From the NCBI GenBank assembly GCA_963783695.1, contig CAWAOM010000001.1, positions 434,001-498,000 of the forward strand: a stretch of DNA of 64,000 nt, in the 5' to 3' direction. Source of the stretch: BM003 sp963783695. Lineage in GTDB: Bacteria > Pseudomonadota > Gammaproteobacteria > Steroidobacterales > BM003. Made by a program: the position numbers and the translations under genes. Position 1 is the first letter of the stretch. Each line of letters opens with the position of its first letter. The notes below the pieces were generated by a model. It had not been told where the DNA came from. It did not search any database and worked only from the letters and a program-made list of their open reading frames with translations. Below are positions 23,934 through 32,227 of the stretch, in pieces.

Positions 23934-26491
23934 CTAGCCCGTTGGCCACCTACATGCGGGTCGGCGTCACGATTGCCGCGCTGCTGGTGTTCTCGCCACT
24001 CCATGCGGTTGACCGTGCTATCGAGGACGTCCGGCTATCGCGCAGCGGCGACAACGCCGAGGCAATGATCGATCTCGCCTGCTCCATGCGCTATGTCGAT
24101 CATACGCCTGACGATTCGGGCCAGGAGCTACGCGTTCGTTTGCGCGTTTCACCGCTTTGCTGGCGCGAGCTGGGTGGAATTCGCAGCGAGGTTTTGCGTC
24201 CCGAAGGCCGCCAGATGGCCAGCATCGAGGAACTCGAATTTGATGCGGCCTCGTTGAGCGCGGTCAACCTTACTATCCGTTTCTCCAGACCGGTGGTGTT
24301 CGCAGTCTCGCAAAGTTTGTCGGGCTTGCGCATCAGCGTTGATACTGCGGCAGTGGCCGTGGCCAACACGCTGGCACCTCTGGCGACGCAGGAGCCGGTG
24401 GTCGATAAGCCACGGCACGCCAGTGCCCGATCGGCGAGATCTGCGCCGAGCCTGGCCGCTTTGAGTCGCTCCGGGACTGATGTTGAGCCGGCCGGCGACC
24501 GCTTTGCCATTCAATTGTCCGCCTATGCTGACGAGCGCAGAATGCCGACCCCGGTATTCGATGGCGCACCCGAGAGCAAGGTCTACACCCGTGAAATCAG
24601 TGTCGATGGCCAGGTTTTCACCTCGCTCCGGCTTGGATTTTTCTCCACCGAGCAGGAGGCTCAAAATGTTTCTGTGCAACTCGCTGCGCAGTTCCCCGAG
24701 CTGGTTATTGTCGTCGCGCGGCCGCAGGAGCAGGCGGCCGCGGAGGAAAGTGCTGTCGCGGTGGCCCGTGGCAGGATCGTCGCTGCCCCGGTGTCTGGCG
24801 AGAACGACGATGGCGAAGCCCGGGCAGATGTGGCCCGGCTTATGAGCGAGGCCAAAGACGCACTGCGCGGAGGCGACCTCGATCGCAGTATTGCGCTGTA
24901 CACGCGCGCGCTGCAATTGCCCGGTGCCGGGCACAGACGCGAGGCGCGCGAGTATCTCGGGCTGGCGCGCGAACGCAACGATCAAATGGCCCATGCGCGG
25001 GCAGAGTATGAGGCTTTCCTCGCCGAGTTCCCGCAGGGCCCGGACGCGGAGCGTGTACGTCAGCGTCTTGCGGGTATGCTCTCGTCGGCGCAGCGTGTTG
25101 CATTGAATAGCGCGTCGGGACGCAGGCCGGCTACAGCGCAAGCGGCGGATGCAGTGGAACAGTCGCGCTGGGATTTTCATGGCGGTGTGTCGCAGTACTA
25201 CCGCCACGATGGCGTCGAACCGTCCGACGATGATGATGAAGCCTACTCGCAGTCGGCGGTGATTTCGTATGCCGATTTCTGGACCCGGCGCGAGGGAGAG
25301 CGGGTCGATATCGAAGCCCGTTTTGCCGGCGGTTTCAACTACGAAATGTCCAGCGATCGCTACGGCGACGGAAATCAGGGGCTCGTCTCTGATGCGTATT
25401 TGCAGATCGATGATCGCGAATCGGGAATCGGTGCGCGACTCGGTCGGCAGACGCAATACGGCAAGGGCATCCTGGGACGCTTCGATGGCGCAAACCTGAG
25501 CTACCAGTGGCGGCCGGGTCTGGCGATCAATGTCACAGGCGGTTTGCCGGTTGACACCCCGCGCCATTCGCCGGACGGCCACAGGGTCTTTGTCGGTATG
25601 AGCGTTGACGCGGAAAATCTGGCGCAAAACCTCGATGTCAGTCTGTTTACTCATGTCCAGCGTTTTAATGGCATGGCCGATCGCGAGGCGGTTGGCGGTG
25701 AGGCGAGGTATCGCAAGGAACGCTGGAATCTCGTCGCCTCGACCGACTACGATATCTCCTACGGCGTACTAAACTGGGCGCTGATCTCGGGTTCGTTGCG
25801 CGCATCGGACCGGATTACGTTTAATGCCCGGGCGGATATTCATGCCTATCCCTTCCTGACTACCGGGAATGCCCTGATTGGGCAGCCCGTGACGACGTTG
25901 GACGATCTGAATACGGTGTACAGCGAGGGTCAGATCCGGACGCTCGCGCGCGATCGAACAGCGCAGGCGCGTACCGCTGCGTTGGGCATTGCAACCGTCA
26001 TGACCGACCGGCTGCAACTGAATGCCGACGTCAGCTACAGCCATATCGATTCGACGGAGGCATCGGGCGGGGTAGCGGAAATTCCGGACAGCGGCGACCA
26101 GTTTTATTTCGATATAAGCCTGATCGGTTCGAGCCTGATGCAGGTCGGTGACACCACGATTGTGAGCCTTCGCCGCAGCACCACCTCGAATGCGACAACG
26201 AACACGCTGATGCTCGATATGCGGTACCCGGTAGGCGAGGGGTTGAGACTCAGTCCGAGAGTCGCCGTCTCGCAACGGGAATACAATTCCGACGGCACCT
26301 CGCAGTGGATCGTTTCGCCGATGTTGCGAATGCTGTACCGCTGGCACCGGCGCTACCGTTTCGAGCTCGATGTCGGAGCGCGTTTTACTGACCGCGATCT
26401 CGAGCAAACCTATTTCAATGACACGGTCTACAAGGATGACGAGCAGTGGACCGAGTACTACATCAATCTTGGATATCAGGCGGAATTCTGA
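23930..26491 (+). CDS. Outer-membrane beta-barrel protein with AMIN-like, SPOR and TPR parts
   Basis: An 853-residue exported protein that overlaps the 9-heme gene by ATGA. After a signal peptide, residues about 25-130 resemble an AMIN-like beta domain. Residues about 190-265 look like a SPOR peptidoglycan-binding domain (FAIQLSAYAD ... SLRLGFFSTEQEAQ). Residues about 305-385 form a tetratricopeptide-like pair of helices (RSIALYTRALQLPG; RAEYEAFLAEFPQ). From about 413 to the end are alternating amphipathic strands ending YYINLGYQAEF with a terminal Phe, typical of outer-membrane barrels. It is the likely porin of the conduit. It is larger than the MtrB/PioB barrels and fused to periplasmic modules; I recognise no named family for the whole protein. 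Confidence 0.75.
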   Translation: MTSPLATYMRVGVTIAALLVFSPLHAVDRAIEDVRLSRSGDNAEAMIDLACSMRYVDHTPDDSGQELRVRLRVSPLCWRELGGIRSEVLRPEGRQMASIEELEFDAASLSAVNLTIRFSRPVVFAVSQSLSGLRISVDTAAVAVANTLAPLATQEPVVDKPRHASARSARSAPSLAALSRSGTDVEPAGDRFAIQLSAYADERRMPTPVFDGAPESKVYTREISVDGQVFTSLRLGFFSTEQEAQNVSVQLAAQFPELVIVVARPQEQAAAEESAVAVARGRIVAAPVSGENDDGEARADVARLMSEAKDALRGGDLDRSIALYTRALQLPGAGHRREAREYLGLARERNDQMAHARAEYEAFLAEFPQGPDAERVRQRLAGMLSSAQRVALNSASGRRPATAQAADAVEQSRWDFHGGVSQYYRHDGVEPSDDDDEAYSQSAVISYADFWTRREGERVDIEARFAGGFNYEMSSDRYGDGNQGLVSDAYLQIDDRESGIGARLGRQTQYGKGILGRFDGANLSYQWRPGLAINVTGGLPVDTPRHSPDGHRVFVGMSVDAENLAQNLDVSLFTHVQRFNGMADREAVGGEARYRKERWNLVASTDYDISYGVLNWALISGSLRASDRITFNARADIHAYPFLTTGNALIGQPVTTLDDLNTVYSEGQIRTLARDRTAQARTAALGIATVMTDRLQLNADVSYSHIDSTEASGGVAEIPDSGDQFYFDISLIGSSLMQVGDTTIVSLRRSTTSNATTNTLMLDMRYPVGEGLRLSPRVAVSQREYNSDGTSQWIVSPMLRMLYRWHRRYRFELDVGARFTDRDLEQTYFNDTVYKDDEQWTEYYINLGYQAEF

Positions 26492-27111
26492 TGCATACCA
26501 ATACTGTTACTGTCTGGACGCGACCACTTGCTGCAATGCTTGTTGCGGCGTTACTGAGTGCGGGTTGCGCCAGTGAGTCAGCGTTGATGAGCGAGCGTCT
26601 CGACGAACGCACGGGAGTGACGATCACCGCTCTGGATGTGCCGGTCACGCTGGCACGCGAAGCGCCGGATCTGGCTTATGGTTCGCGTGACTACGCTTTT
26701 GTCGGGCCGGTCGAGTTTAACCGGATGGGTCAGCGCAGCTACTACCTGTGGGTCGGTATGGCGACGACTGTAGATCGCTCCAGAACCCGCGAAGCACCGC
26801 CAAAGCCGCTGGCTCTGTCAATTCTGGCGGCCGGAGTTCCGGTAGTAATCGAACTGGAAGAGTGGCATGACGGCCGCGGCGAAACGCTCTACAAGACGAA
26901 TTTGCCGGTCTACGCGACTTATCGCGCCGCGGTTTCGCTCGACATCATCAAACTGCTGGCGAACGCGGATACGTTGCGTATCGGTCTCGAGGGAAGCATC
27001 GAATCCTGGCATTACTCGACATGGAGCGGGACCTCACAGGAGTGGCTTGCGCTTGCCGACTGGCAGGTCACCTCGCCGGTTAATCGTGAGGCGCATAACC
27101 GCCGTCGTTAG
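26491..27111 (+). CDS. Lipoprotein, last gene of the multiheme operon
   Basis: A 206-residue predicted lipoprotein: the signal ends in the lipobox LSAGC (Cys about residue 25). Its start overlaps the barrel gene stop (TGATG). The mature part has alternating hydrophobic strands and no CxxCH motif, so it is not a heme protein. It could be a surface or periplasmic partner of the barrel. I recognise no domain. The C-terminus is basic (REAHNRRR). It faces the HMG-CoA reductase gene convergently, 79 bases away. Confidence 0.75.
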   Translation: MHTNTVTVWTRPLAAMLVAALLSAGCASESALMSERLDERTGVTITALDVPVTLAREAPDLAYGSRDYAFVGPVEFNRMGQRSYYLWVGMATTVDRSRTREAPPKPLALSILAAGVPVVIELEEWHDGRGETLYKTNLPVYATYRAAVSLDIIKLLANADTLRIGLEGSIESWHYSTWSGTSQEWLALADWQVTSPVNREAHNRRR

Positions 27112-27190
27112 ACCGTGAAGCAGGCGCATAACGCAACCTTCCCAGCGCCTGCGCAGGTTTTCATGCGTTCGCCATGCCTGTCGAATACGT

Positions 27191-28363
27191 TTAGCGATTG
27201 CGCCCCATTTTCTCGTGGCTGCTGACCCAGTCGCCGGCAAGGACCGCGCAAGCCAGCGAAATGTCGCCAGCCAGTACCGTTGCCGCGACAATTTCGGCGA
27301 ATTTTTTCGCCTTGCCCTTGCCATGGCAGCCGAGCATCTCCAGGCATTCACGCTGAGTTGGCAAGGCAGTGCCACCGCCAAAGGTGCCCACGATCAGCGA
27401 TGGCAGTGTTACCGAGAAATAGTAGTCGTTATTCTCCAGCAATTCGCTGACGACCAGACCACCGTGAGATTCCACCACGCTGGCTGCATCCTGTCCGGTG
27501 GCGATGAAAAGCGCTGCGATACCATTGGCCGAGTGCGGCCCATTGTAGGCGGCACCGGCGAGCATCGCGCCGGTATTCGAAATATGACGAGCCTCCCAGA
27601 GTTGACCCGTGTCGACACCCATAATTCGTCGTAGCGTCTCTTTCCTGAACACAATCTCGGCGACCACGCGCGTTCCCCGCGTGTGCAGCATATTGAGGTG
27701 GGAGTGTTTCTTGTCCGTATCCATATTGCCGGACAACTGGTAGCGATAAATCCCGTTGTAGGCTGATTTTATCCACATGCAGGCCGCGTACGTGGCCTTG
27801 CTCACCATGTTCTGGCCCGCGGCATCGCCGGTTGTATAGTTGAATCGCAGGTAGCGGGTCCGCGCGACCGACCATTGCTGGATATGAATCAGTTTGCCAA
27901 TCTGCGTCGTCGATTCTGCGGCCGCCTTGATTTCCACGAAATGATCTTCCACCCAGGCGCCAAATTCGCGTGCCGCCCGGGCGGTAGGAAAAACAAAGGC
28001 CGGGGCACGTTGCATGAATTGTTCGACCACGGTGGTTGTCACGCCACCGCACTCGGTGATCGCGCGCATGCCGCGGTTGTAACTGGCGATCAGCGTACCC
28101 TCGGTCGTCGCCATCGGAATCAGGAATTCACCGCGGGCATGTTCACCATTGATCCGCAACGGACCGGCAATGCCGACAGGCACCTGAGCGACGCCGATGA
28201 AGTTCTCGATATTTCCGCGCAGCATCTGTGGATCGACGCTGTAATGAGCGGTATGTTCGAACTGCCCGCCGCGAAGACGCTCAATGAACTCGCGCCGCCG
28301 TGACGCCCATTCCGCGCTGTAGTCGTTGTCTTTGCTGCGTGGTATGCGCTCACGCTCAGTCAT
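27191..28363 (-). CDS. Hydroxymethylglutaryl-CoA reductase, class I-like
   Basis: A 390-residue HMG-CoA reductase catalytic domain without membrane helices. Seen motifs: ENFIGVAQVPVGIAGPL, the catalytic Glu in MATTEGTLIAS, the catalytic Lys in DTDKK, the GDAAGQNM coenzyme-binding loop (class I usually GDAMGMNM), the VGTFGGGT loop, and the catalytic His in SSHEKMGRN near the C-terminus. It would reduce HMG-CoA to mevalonate, or work in reverse. No other mevalonate pathway gene is in the window, so its role (isoprenoid synthesis, a special metabolite, or catabolism) is open. GGGAGATC upstream of ATG 28363 is a plausible ribosome binding site. Confidence 0.88.
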   Translation of the reverse strand: MTERERIPRSKDNDYSAEWASRRREFIERLRGGQFEHTAHYSVDPQMLRGNIENFIGVAQVPVGIAGPLRINGEHARGEFLIPMATTEGTLIASYNRGMRAITECGGVTTTVVEQFMQRAPAFVFPTARAAREFGAWVEDHFVEIKAAAESTTQIGKLIHIQQWSVARTRYLRFNYTTGDAAGQNMVSKATYAACMWIKSAYNGIYRYQLSGNMDTDKKHSHLNMLHTRGTRVVAEIVFRKETLRRIMGVDTGQLWEARHISNTGAMLAGAAYNGPHSANGIAALFIATGQDAASVVESHGGLVVSELLENNDYYFSVTLPSLIVGTFGGGTALPTQRECLEMLGCHGKGKAKKFAEIVAATVLAGDISLACAVLAGDWVSSHEKMGRNR

Positions 28364-28763
28364 TTTGTTGATCTCCCTGCGGTCGCGGATCCGGGTTGCA
28401 GCGGCATGCTATGAACCGATGCGGTCATTTCATGATGCCCGCGCTAAGCGTAGACCAAAAGCCGCCGCTTGCAGATTGCTCTCCGGCGATCGGAGTGGTC
28501 GTGCCAGCCGACGCGTGAAAATCCGGCCTGCCGCGACCGATGCCGCCGGATGCGGCTCGGGTTCGGGCGCTTGCTGAAGACATTCTTGACTCAGGTGTGT
28601 CGGTCGCGGCCCAATATCGTTTTTCTTCGGCGCTGGTAGTATTTGCTGTTGACGTGATGCGGAACTGAACGCGCTGCTGCGTTCGCCTGCGCTCAGTCGG
28701 CGCCGCTATGCGGTCGCGTCCGCAGCTGAAATGGACGCGGGACAACTTGCTGGATGCAAAGAC
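28364..28763. other. Intergenic region between HMG-CoA reductase and arfB
   Basis: A 400-base divergent intergenic stretch. It should hold both promoters, but no good -35/-10 pair stands out. No hairpin with a T-run, RNA gene or repeat was found. Confidence 0.45.
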
Positions 28764-29180
28764 ATGCTGCGAATAAATAACACCATCGACATTCCGGAAA
28801 GCGAGATCGAGATGTTGCCGATCCGGGCCCAGGGTGCGGGCGGGCAAAACGTAAACAAGGTTTCCACCGCGGTCCACTTGCGTTTCGACATTGCGGCTTC
28901 ATCTTTGCCGGAAGTGTACAAGAAGCGCCTGCTCGCCTGCCGCGACAGCAGAATATCCGGCGATGGCATCGTGGTTATCAAGGCACAGCAATATCGCAGC
29001 CGGGCCAAGAACCGCGAAGATGCAATGCAACGCCTCAGGGAGCTGATCGAACGGGGTGTCGCAGTACAGAAAAGGCGGGTTGCGACCGTGCCGACCCGGA
29101 CCGCGCGCGAGCGCAGGCTGGCGGACAAAACACGGCGCGGTCGGGTCAAATCTCTGCGCGGCAAAATCGATAGTGAATGA
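28764..29180 (+). CDS. arfB: Alternative ribosome-rescue factor / peptidyl-tRNA hydrolase ArfB
   Basis: A 138-residue release-factor-like protein. The catalytic GGQ lies in AQGAGGQNVNKV near residue 29, and the long basic C-terminal tail (about 105-138) is the part that enters the empty mRNA channel of stalled ribosomes. It hydrolyses peptidyl-tRNA on non-stop ribosomes. An upstream in-frame ATG at 28731 would add 11 residues. ATG 28764 gives MLRINNTIDIPE, which matches the family start. Confidence 0.92.
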   Translation: MLRINNTIDIPESEIEMLPIRAQGAGGQNVNKVSTAVHLRFDIAASSLPEVYKKRLLACRDSRISGDGIVVIKAQQYRSRAKNREDAMQRLRELIERGVAVQKRRVATVPTRTARERRLADKTRRGRVKSLRGKIDSE

Positions 29181-29223
29181 GTTCGGTCACGCCCGGTCGG
29201 AGTTGCGAATGTCTGGGGCGTAG

Positions 29224-29502
29224 ATGGCCATGACCACGGCTGCCTGGTTTGTCTACCTAGTGGAATGCGCCGATGCGACGTTGTACACCGGGATTGCGAC
29301 GGATGTGCAGCGTCGTGTCGCTGAGCACAACGCGGGAGTGGGGGCGCGCTATACGCGTGGCCGCGGGCCGGTTCGGCTCGTCTATGTCGAGGCGTGCCGC
29401 GGACGCGGTGAGGCGCAGCGCCGGGAGTATGCGATCAAAAAGTTACCGGTGCTAAAAAAGCGCAGACTGGTTGCGACTACACTGAGAGACGGAGGGGTCT
29501 GA
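29224..29502 (+). CDS. GIY-YIG nuclease family protein, YhbQ-like
   Basis: A 92-residue single-domain protein. The GIY-YIG elements are FVYLVECADATLYTGIATDVQRRVAEHN with the conserved Arg in DVQRRV and the later Glu in RREYAIKKL. Length and motif spacing match the UPF0213/YhbQ group of small proteins. A second ATG two codons in (29230) is equally possible. It belongs to a run of small same-strand genes without obvious operon overlap. The cellular role is not settled. Confidence 0.88.
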   Translation: MAMTTAAWFVYLVECADATLYTGIATDVQRRVAEHNAGVGARYTRGRGPVRLVYVEACRGRGEAQRREYAIKKLPVLKKRRLVATTLRDGGV

Positions 29503-29542
29503 AATACAGGCCCCGTTGTTTGGTTTGTCCTGAGCGCCTTTT

Positions 29543-30013
29543 ATGAAGCTACGTTTTCGCCGACTAATTCAAATTCTGACACTGGTGCTGATCGGAGCGG
29601 CTGTGTGGCTGCAGCAGAAAACCGAGCTGCCGCCGGACCCGCGTTTCGATCCAGCGCCCGTTGCATCGAGGTCAGAGGATCAATCCTCCGCCATTGATGC
29701 CGCGTTCGCCGCCCGCAGCAGCAACCTGATGGTCAGCGGAGAGGGCAAGGTAGTCAAGATGCTTACGGACGATCGGGATGGAGCGCGCCATCAGCGTTTC
29801 ATCCTTGAGCTGGGTTCGGGCCTGACGGTATTGGTCGCGCACAATATCGATATTGGCGAGCGCATTCCGGACCTCGTGGCCGGGAGGACGGTCATTTTTC
29901 GTGGCGAATACGAGTGGAATGAAAAGGGCGGGGTGCTGCACTGGACCCATCGGACGGTGCGCGGAAATCACGAGCCGGGCTGGCTGATATACGACGGAAT
30001 CCGATATGACTGA
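29543..30013 (+). CDS. DUF3465 domain protein
   Basis: A 156-residue protein with an N-terminal hydrophobic segment (about 10-24) that is a signal or anchor. The C-terminal half (GEGKVVKMLTDDRDG, HQRFILEL, FRGEYEWN, VLHWTHR...HEPGWLIYDG) matches the DUF3465 family of proteobacterial exported small proteins with an OB-like fold. The His residues of the HWTHR and HEPGW motifs are well conserved in that family. Function unknown. Confidence 0.82.
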   Translation: MKLRFRRLIQILTLVLIGAAVWLQQKTELPPDPRFDPAPVASRSEDQSSAIDAAFAARSSNLMVSGEGKVVKMLTDDRDGARHQRFILELGSGLTVLVAHNIDIGERIPDLVAGRTVIFRGEYEWNEKGGVLHWTHRTVRGNHEPGWLIYDGIRYD

Positions 30014-30050
30014 AATGTATAGTGATTTATAATAAATAACCTTGAAGTCT

Positions 30051-30419
30051 ATGAATAAAAAAATAAAAATCTCCAGTCAGATTGATTTAATCAGGCAGCG
30101 GCTGGAGGCTCTGCTGGATTCGCTCGAGGCATCTCGCGACCGCGGTATCGCCGCGGCCGGGACGGTCGAGCTCGACCAGTCCCGGGTTGGGCGCCTGTCA
30201 CGAATGGACGCGATGCAAGCGCAGGCCATGTCGATAGAATCCAATCGTCGCCGCGACCGCAGAATCCGCGATATCAGGACCGCACTGGGCAGGCTCGAGC
30301 TTGGCGATTACGGCGATTGCACCGAATGCGGCGAACCGGTCGATCCGAGACGGCTGGACGCTGACCCGGCCGCAGCGCTGTGTATTGCGTGCGCGGAGGC
30401 GGGCGGACAGCGTCGCTGA
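30051..30419 (+). CDS. TraR/DksA-type zinc-finger protein
   Basis: A 122-residue protein with a coiled-coil-like N-terminal helix pair and a C-terminal C4 zinc finger, CTECGEPVDPRR ... CIACAE, of the DksA/TraR family. DksA-like proteins bind the secondary channel of RNA polymerase. This one is shorter than DksA and lacks its canonical tip motif as far as I can see. A TATAAT at 30028-30033 could be its -10 box; the start region is very A-rich (ATGAATAAAAAAATAAAAA). Confidence 0.85.
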   Translation: MNKKIKISSQIDLIRQRLEALLDSLEASRDRGIAAAGTVELDQSRVGRLSRMDAMQAQAMSIESNRRRDRRIRDIRTALGRLELGDYGDCTECGEPVDPRRLDADPAAALCIACAEAGGQRR

Positions 30420-30473
30420 GTCCGTCACGTCAGCGGGGAACGAACTCGCGTTTTCGTGGCGGCTGGCTGCTGG

Positions 30474-31278
30474 CTATGGTGAAAAGTGAATGACCGCCGC
30501 GCCGGTCCCGTACAGGGGGCCGTATTCGAGTAGCTCGGCCGAGCCATAGCGATTGCCGAGTGCACCGAGGATAAATGACATGTGTTTGAAGCCCATGTCT
30601 ACGCGCGCCTCTTTACTGTAATCGGGCCATAACTTTTGCAATGTGTCGATATCCCCCGCAGCCACGAGATCGAGGATTTTGCGATTCCACTTGTCCTCGG
30701 TATCCGTGGCAATGTGATCGTCGGCGATCTCGATCTCGTGGCGGAAAAACGAGCCCGATAAACCGCCGACGCCGACAACAGCGATTTTGCGATCCAGTAT
30801 CCGGGCCTGTTCGGTTGCAATTCGGGCGATTTCCGTTTCCGTCGTGGTACAGATTGTTGGCGCAGATGACCATCGGGATATCCGTATCTCCCACCAGATA
30901 TCGCGACGCGACGATTGTTCCTGTGTCGATAGGAAACTCGTCATAGTCAACGGGCTTGGATTTGATCCCTGCAGCGGTTGCCGCTTTGACGCAGGCATGG
31001 GCAAGCTCGGTGTCGCTGCGGATATCAAACGGCAATTCGCCGAATTCATGCCAGTTTTCGTCGACATGTGTACCCTGGCTGCGTTCGCGTGTTTGCCAGA
31101 GTTCATCGAGTACGGCGAGCCACTGGGTGGAGTAGAGCAGAATGCAGTCGGGTGCGGAGGCGCGCAGGCGTTCGCCGGCGCTGGTCATTGCCGTCGCAAG
31201 GTTACCCCATTGAGGGTTTTGTCCGGCTACCATCGGCAGCGGCGAACCGGGAATCAGAAAGTCTGAGACAACGGTCAT
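30474..31278 (-). pseudogene. amnA: 2-aminophenol 1,6-dioxygenase alpha subunit, frameshifted
   Basis: The N-terminal part (from 31278: MTVVSDFLIPGSPLPM ... NNLYHD) and the C-terminal part (ETEIARIATEQARILDRKIAVVGVGGLSGSFF ... GTGAAVIHFSP) are both clear AmnA homologues but are in different frames. The break lies at about 30838-30843, just after NNLYH. Dropping one base there joins the two halves into a roughly 268-residue protein of normal length. AmnA is the non-catalytic subunit of the heterotetrameric extradiol dioxygenase. This is either a real frameshift or a sequencing error. A ribosome binding site AAGGA precedes 31278. Confidence 0.85.
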
Positions 31279-31297
31279 CGATTGTGATCCTTTTTTG

Positions 31298-32227
31298 TCA
31301 GGCGGCAGCGGCCAGTCCGGCCTCGACCAGGTTCCATTCCATCACCGCATTACCGGTACCGATAACGGTGCCATAGCCATGTAACTCTGCCGGGATCGCC
31401 GGATAACCCATTGCCGCGAACATCCAGGTGAACGCGCCGGACTTGATCTCTGCGAAGGCTTCTTCGATAAACTGCGGTAGAAGATCAAATACCTGTCCGG
31501 TCTTTCCCTGGCGCAGCAATTCGATGATTCTCATATCCCACTTGTAACCGGCATAGTTTTCGGGATGTTCCCGTGACATATCTTCAGGGATCGCCGGTTC
31601 CTCGTGAAAGTGGTAGTGGCAAAGCGTATTCGAGGCAAGCAATACGGCACGACGCCCGGTCTTTTGGATCGCCCGTGCGGTGGCCTTGCCGAGCCGATCA
31701 ATTTCCTCGAGGCCCTCGTCGAGAGTCAGATAGTAGGGTGAGTTATTTGCCGAGATACCGACCACAGGGATATCCCATTGCGGGCGAATCCTATGTAGCG
31801 TCGTGATGGTGCCGTAGTCGACCCGAAATTTCGGATTGCGCATCATTTTCGCGGTTAGCCCTGCCTCGCGCGCTTGGTCGCAGCACGCCTCGGCGAGTTC
31901 GACGTCAACATCGAGATCGAAGGTATAACGAAAGAGATTGGGAAAGATCGGGTCCACGGATTTGCCGCTCAGCTCTTTTACGCCGAGGAAATGATGTCCC
32001 TGCTGGATGATCCGGTGCGGCGAATGCAACAGCAAGACATCGGGCTTTAGCGCATCAATGCTTTTGCGCGCGCGTTCGTAGGCCCAGCGCAAAGGTTCCC
32101 AGCCGCCCTCGGATTTCGGTTCGTTTTGCTGCGGATTCTCGCCGTAGACGAGGTGCGGTGGATGAGGGGCGAGAAACCCCGCAACGATCTGTCCTTCCGA
32201 CTTATTCTTGCCCCGTTTAGGGCTCAG
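31298..32227 (-). CDS. amnB: 2-aminophenol 1,6-dioxygenase beta (catalytic) subunit, start codon unclear
   Basis: A LigB-family extradiol dioxygenase subunit. The protein would contain VAGFLAPHPPHLVYGEN (iron-ligand His), LLLHSPHRIIQQGHHF (His ligand), FRVDYGTITTLHRIRPQWD, ANNSPYYL and SNTLCHYHFHEEPAIPED (catalytic His). The residues HPPH and GWEPLRWAYER lie upstream of the TTG at 32092, the first usual start codon in frame, so that TTG is too far downstream. No ATG, GTG or TTG exists between the upstream stop near 32237 and 32092; CTG at 32227 is the only plausible start. It opens ring C-C bonds of 2-aminophenol with Fe(II). The gene overlaps the end of amnD. Confidence 0.82.
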   Translation of the reverse strand: MSPKRGKNKSEGQIVAGFLAPHPPHLVYGENPQQNEPKSEGGWEPLRWAYERARKSIDALKPDVLLLHSPHRIIQQGHHFLGVKELSGKSVDPIFPNLFRYTFDLDVDVELAEACCDQAREAGLTAKMMRNPKFRVDYGTITTLHRIRPQWDIPVVGISANNSPYYLTLDEGLEEIDRLGKATARAIQKTGRRAVLLASNTLCHYHFHEEPAIPEDMSREHPENYAGYKWDMRIIELLRQGKTGQVFDLLPQFIEEAFAEIKSGAFTWMFAAMGYPAIPAELHGYGTVIGTGNAVMEWNLVEAGLAAAA

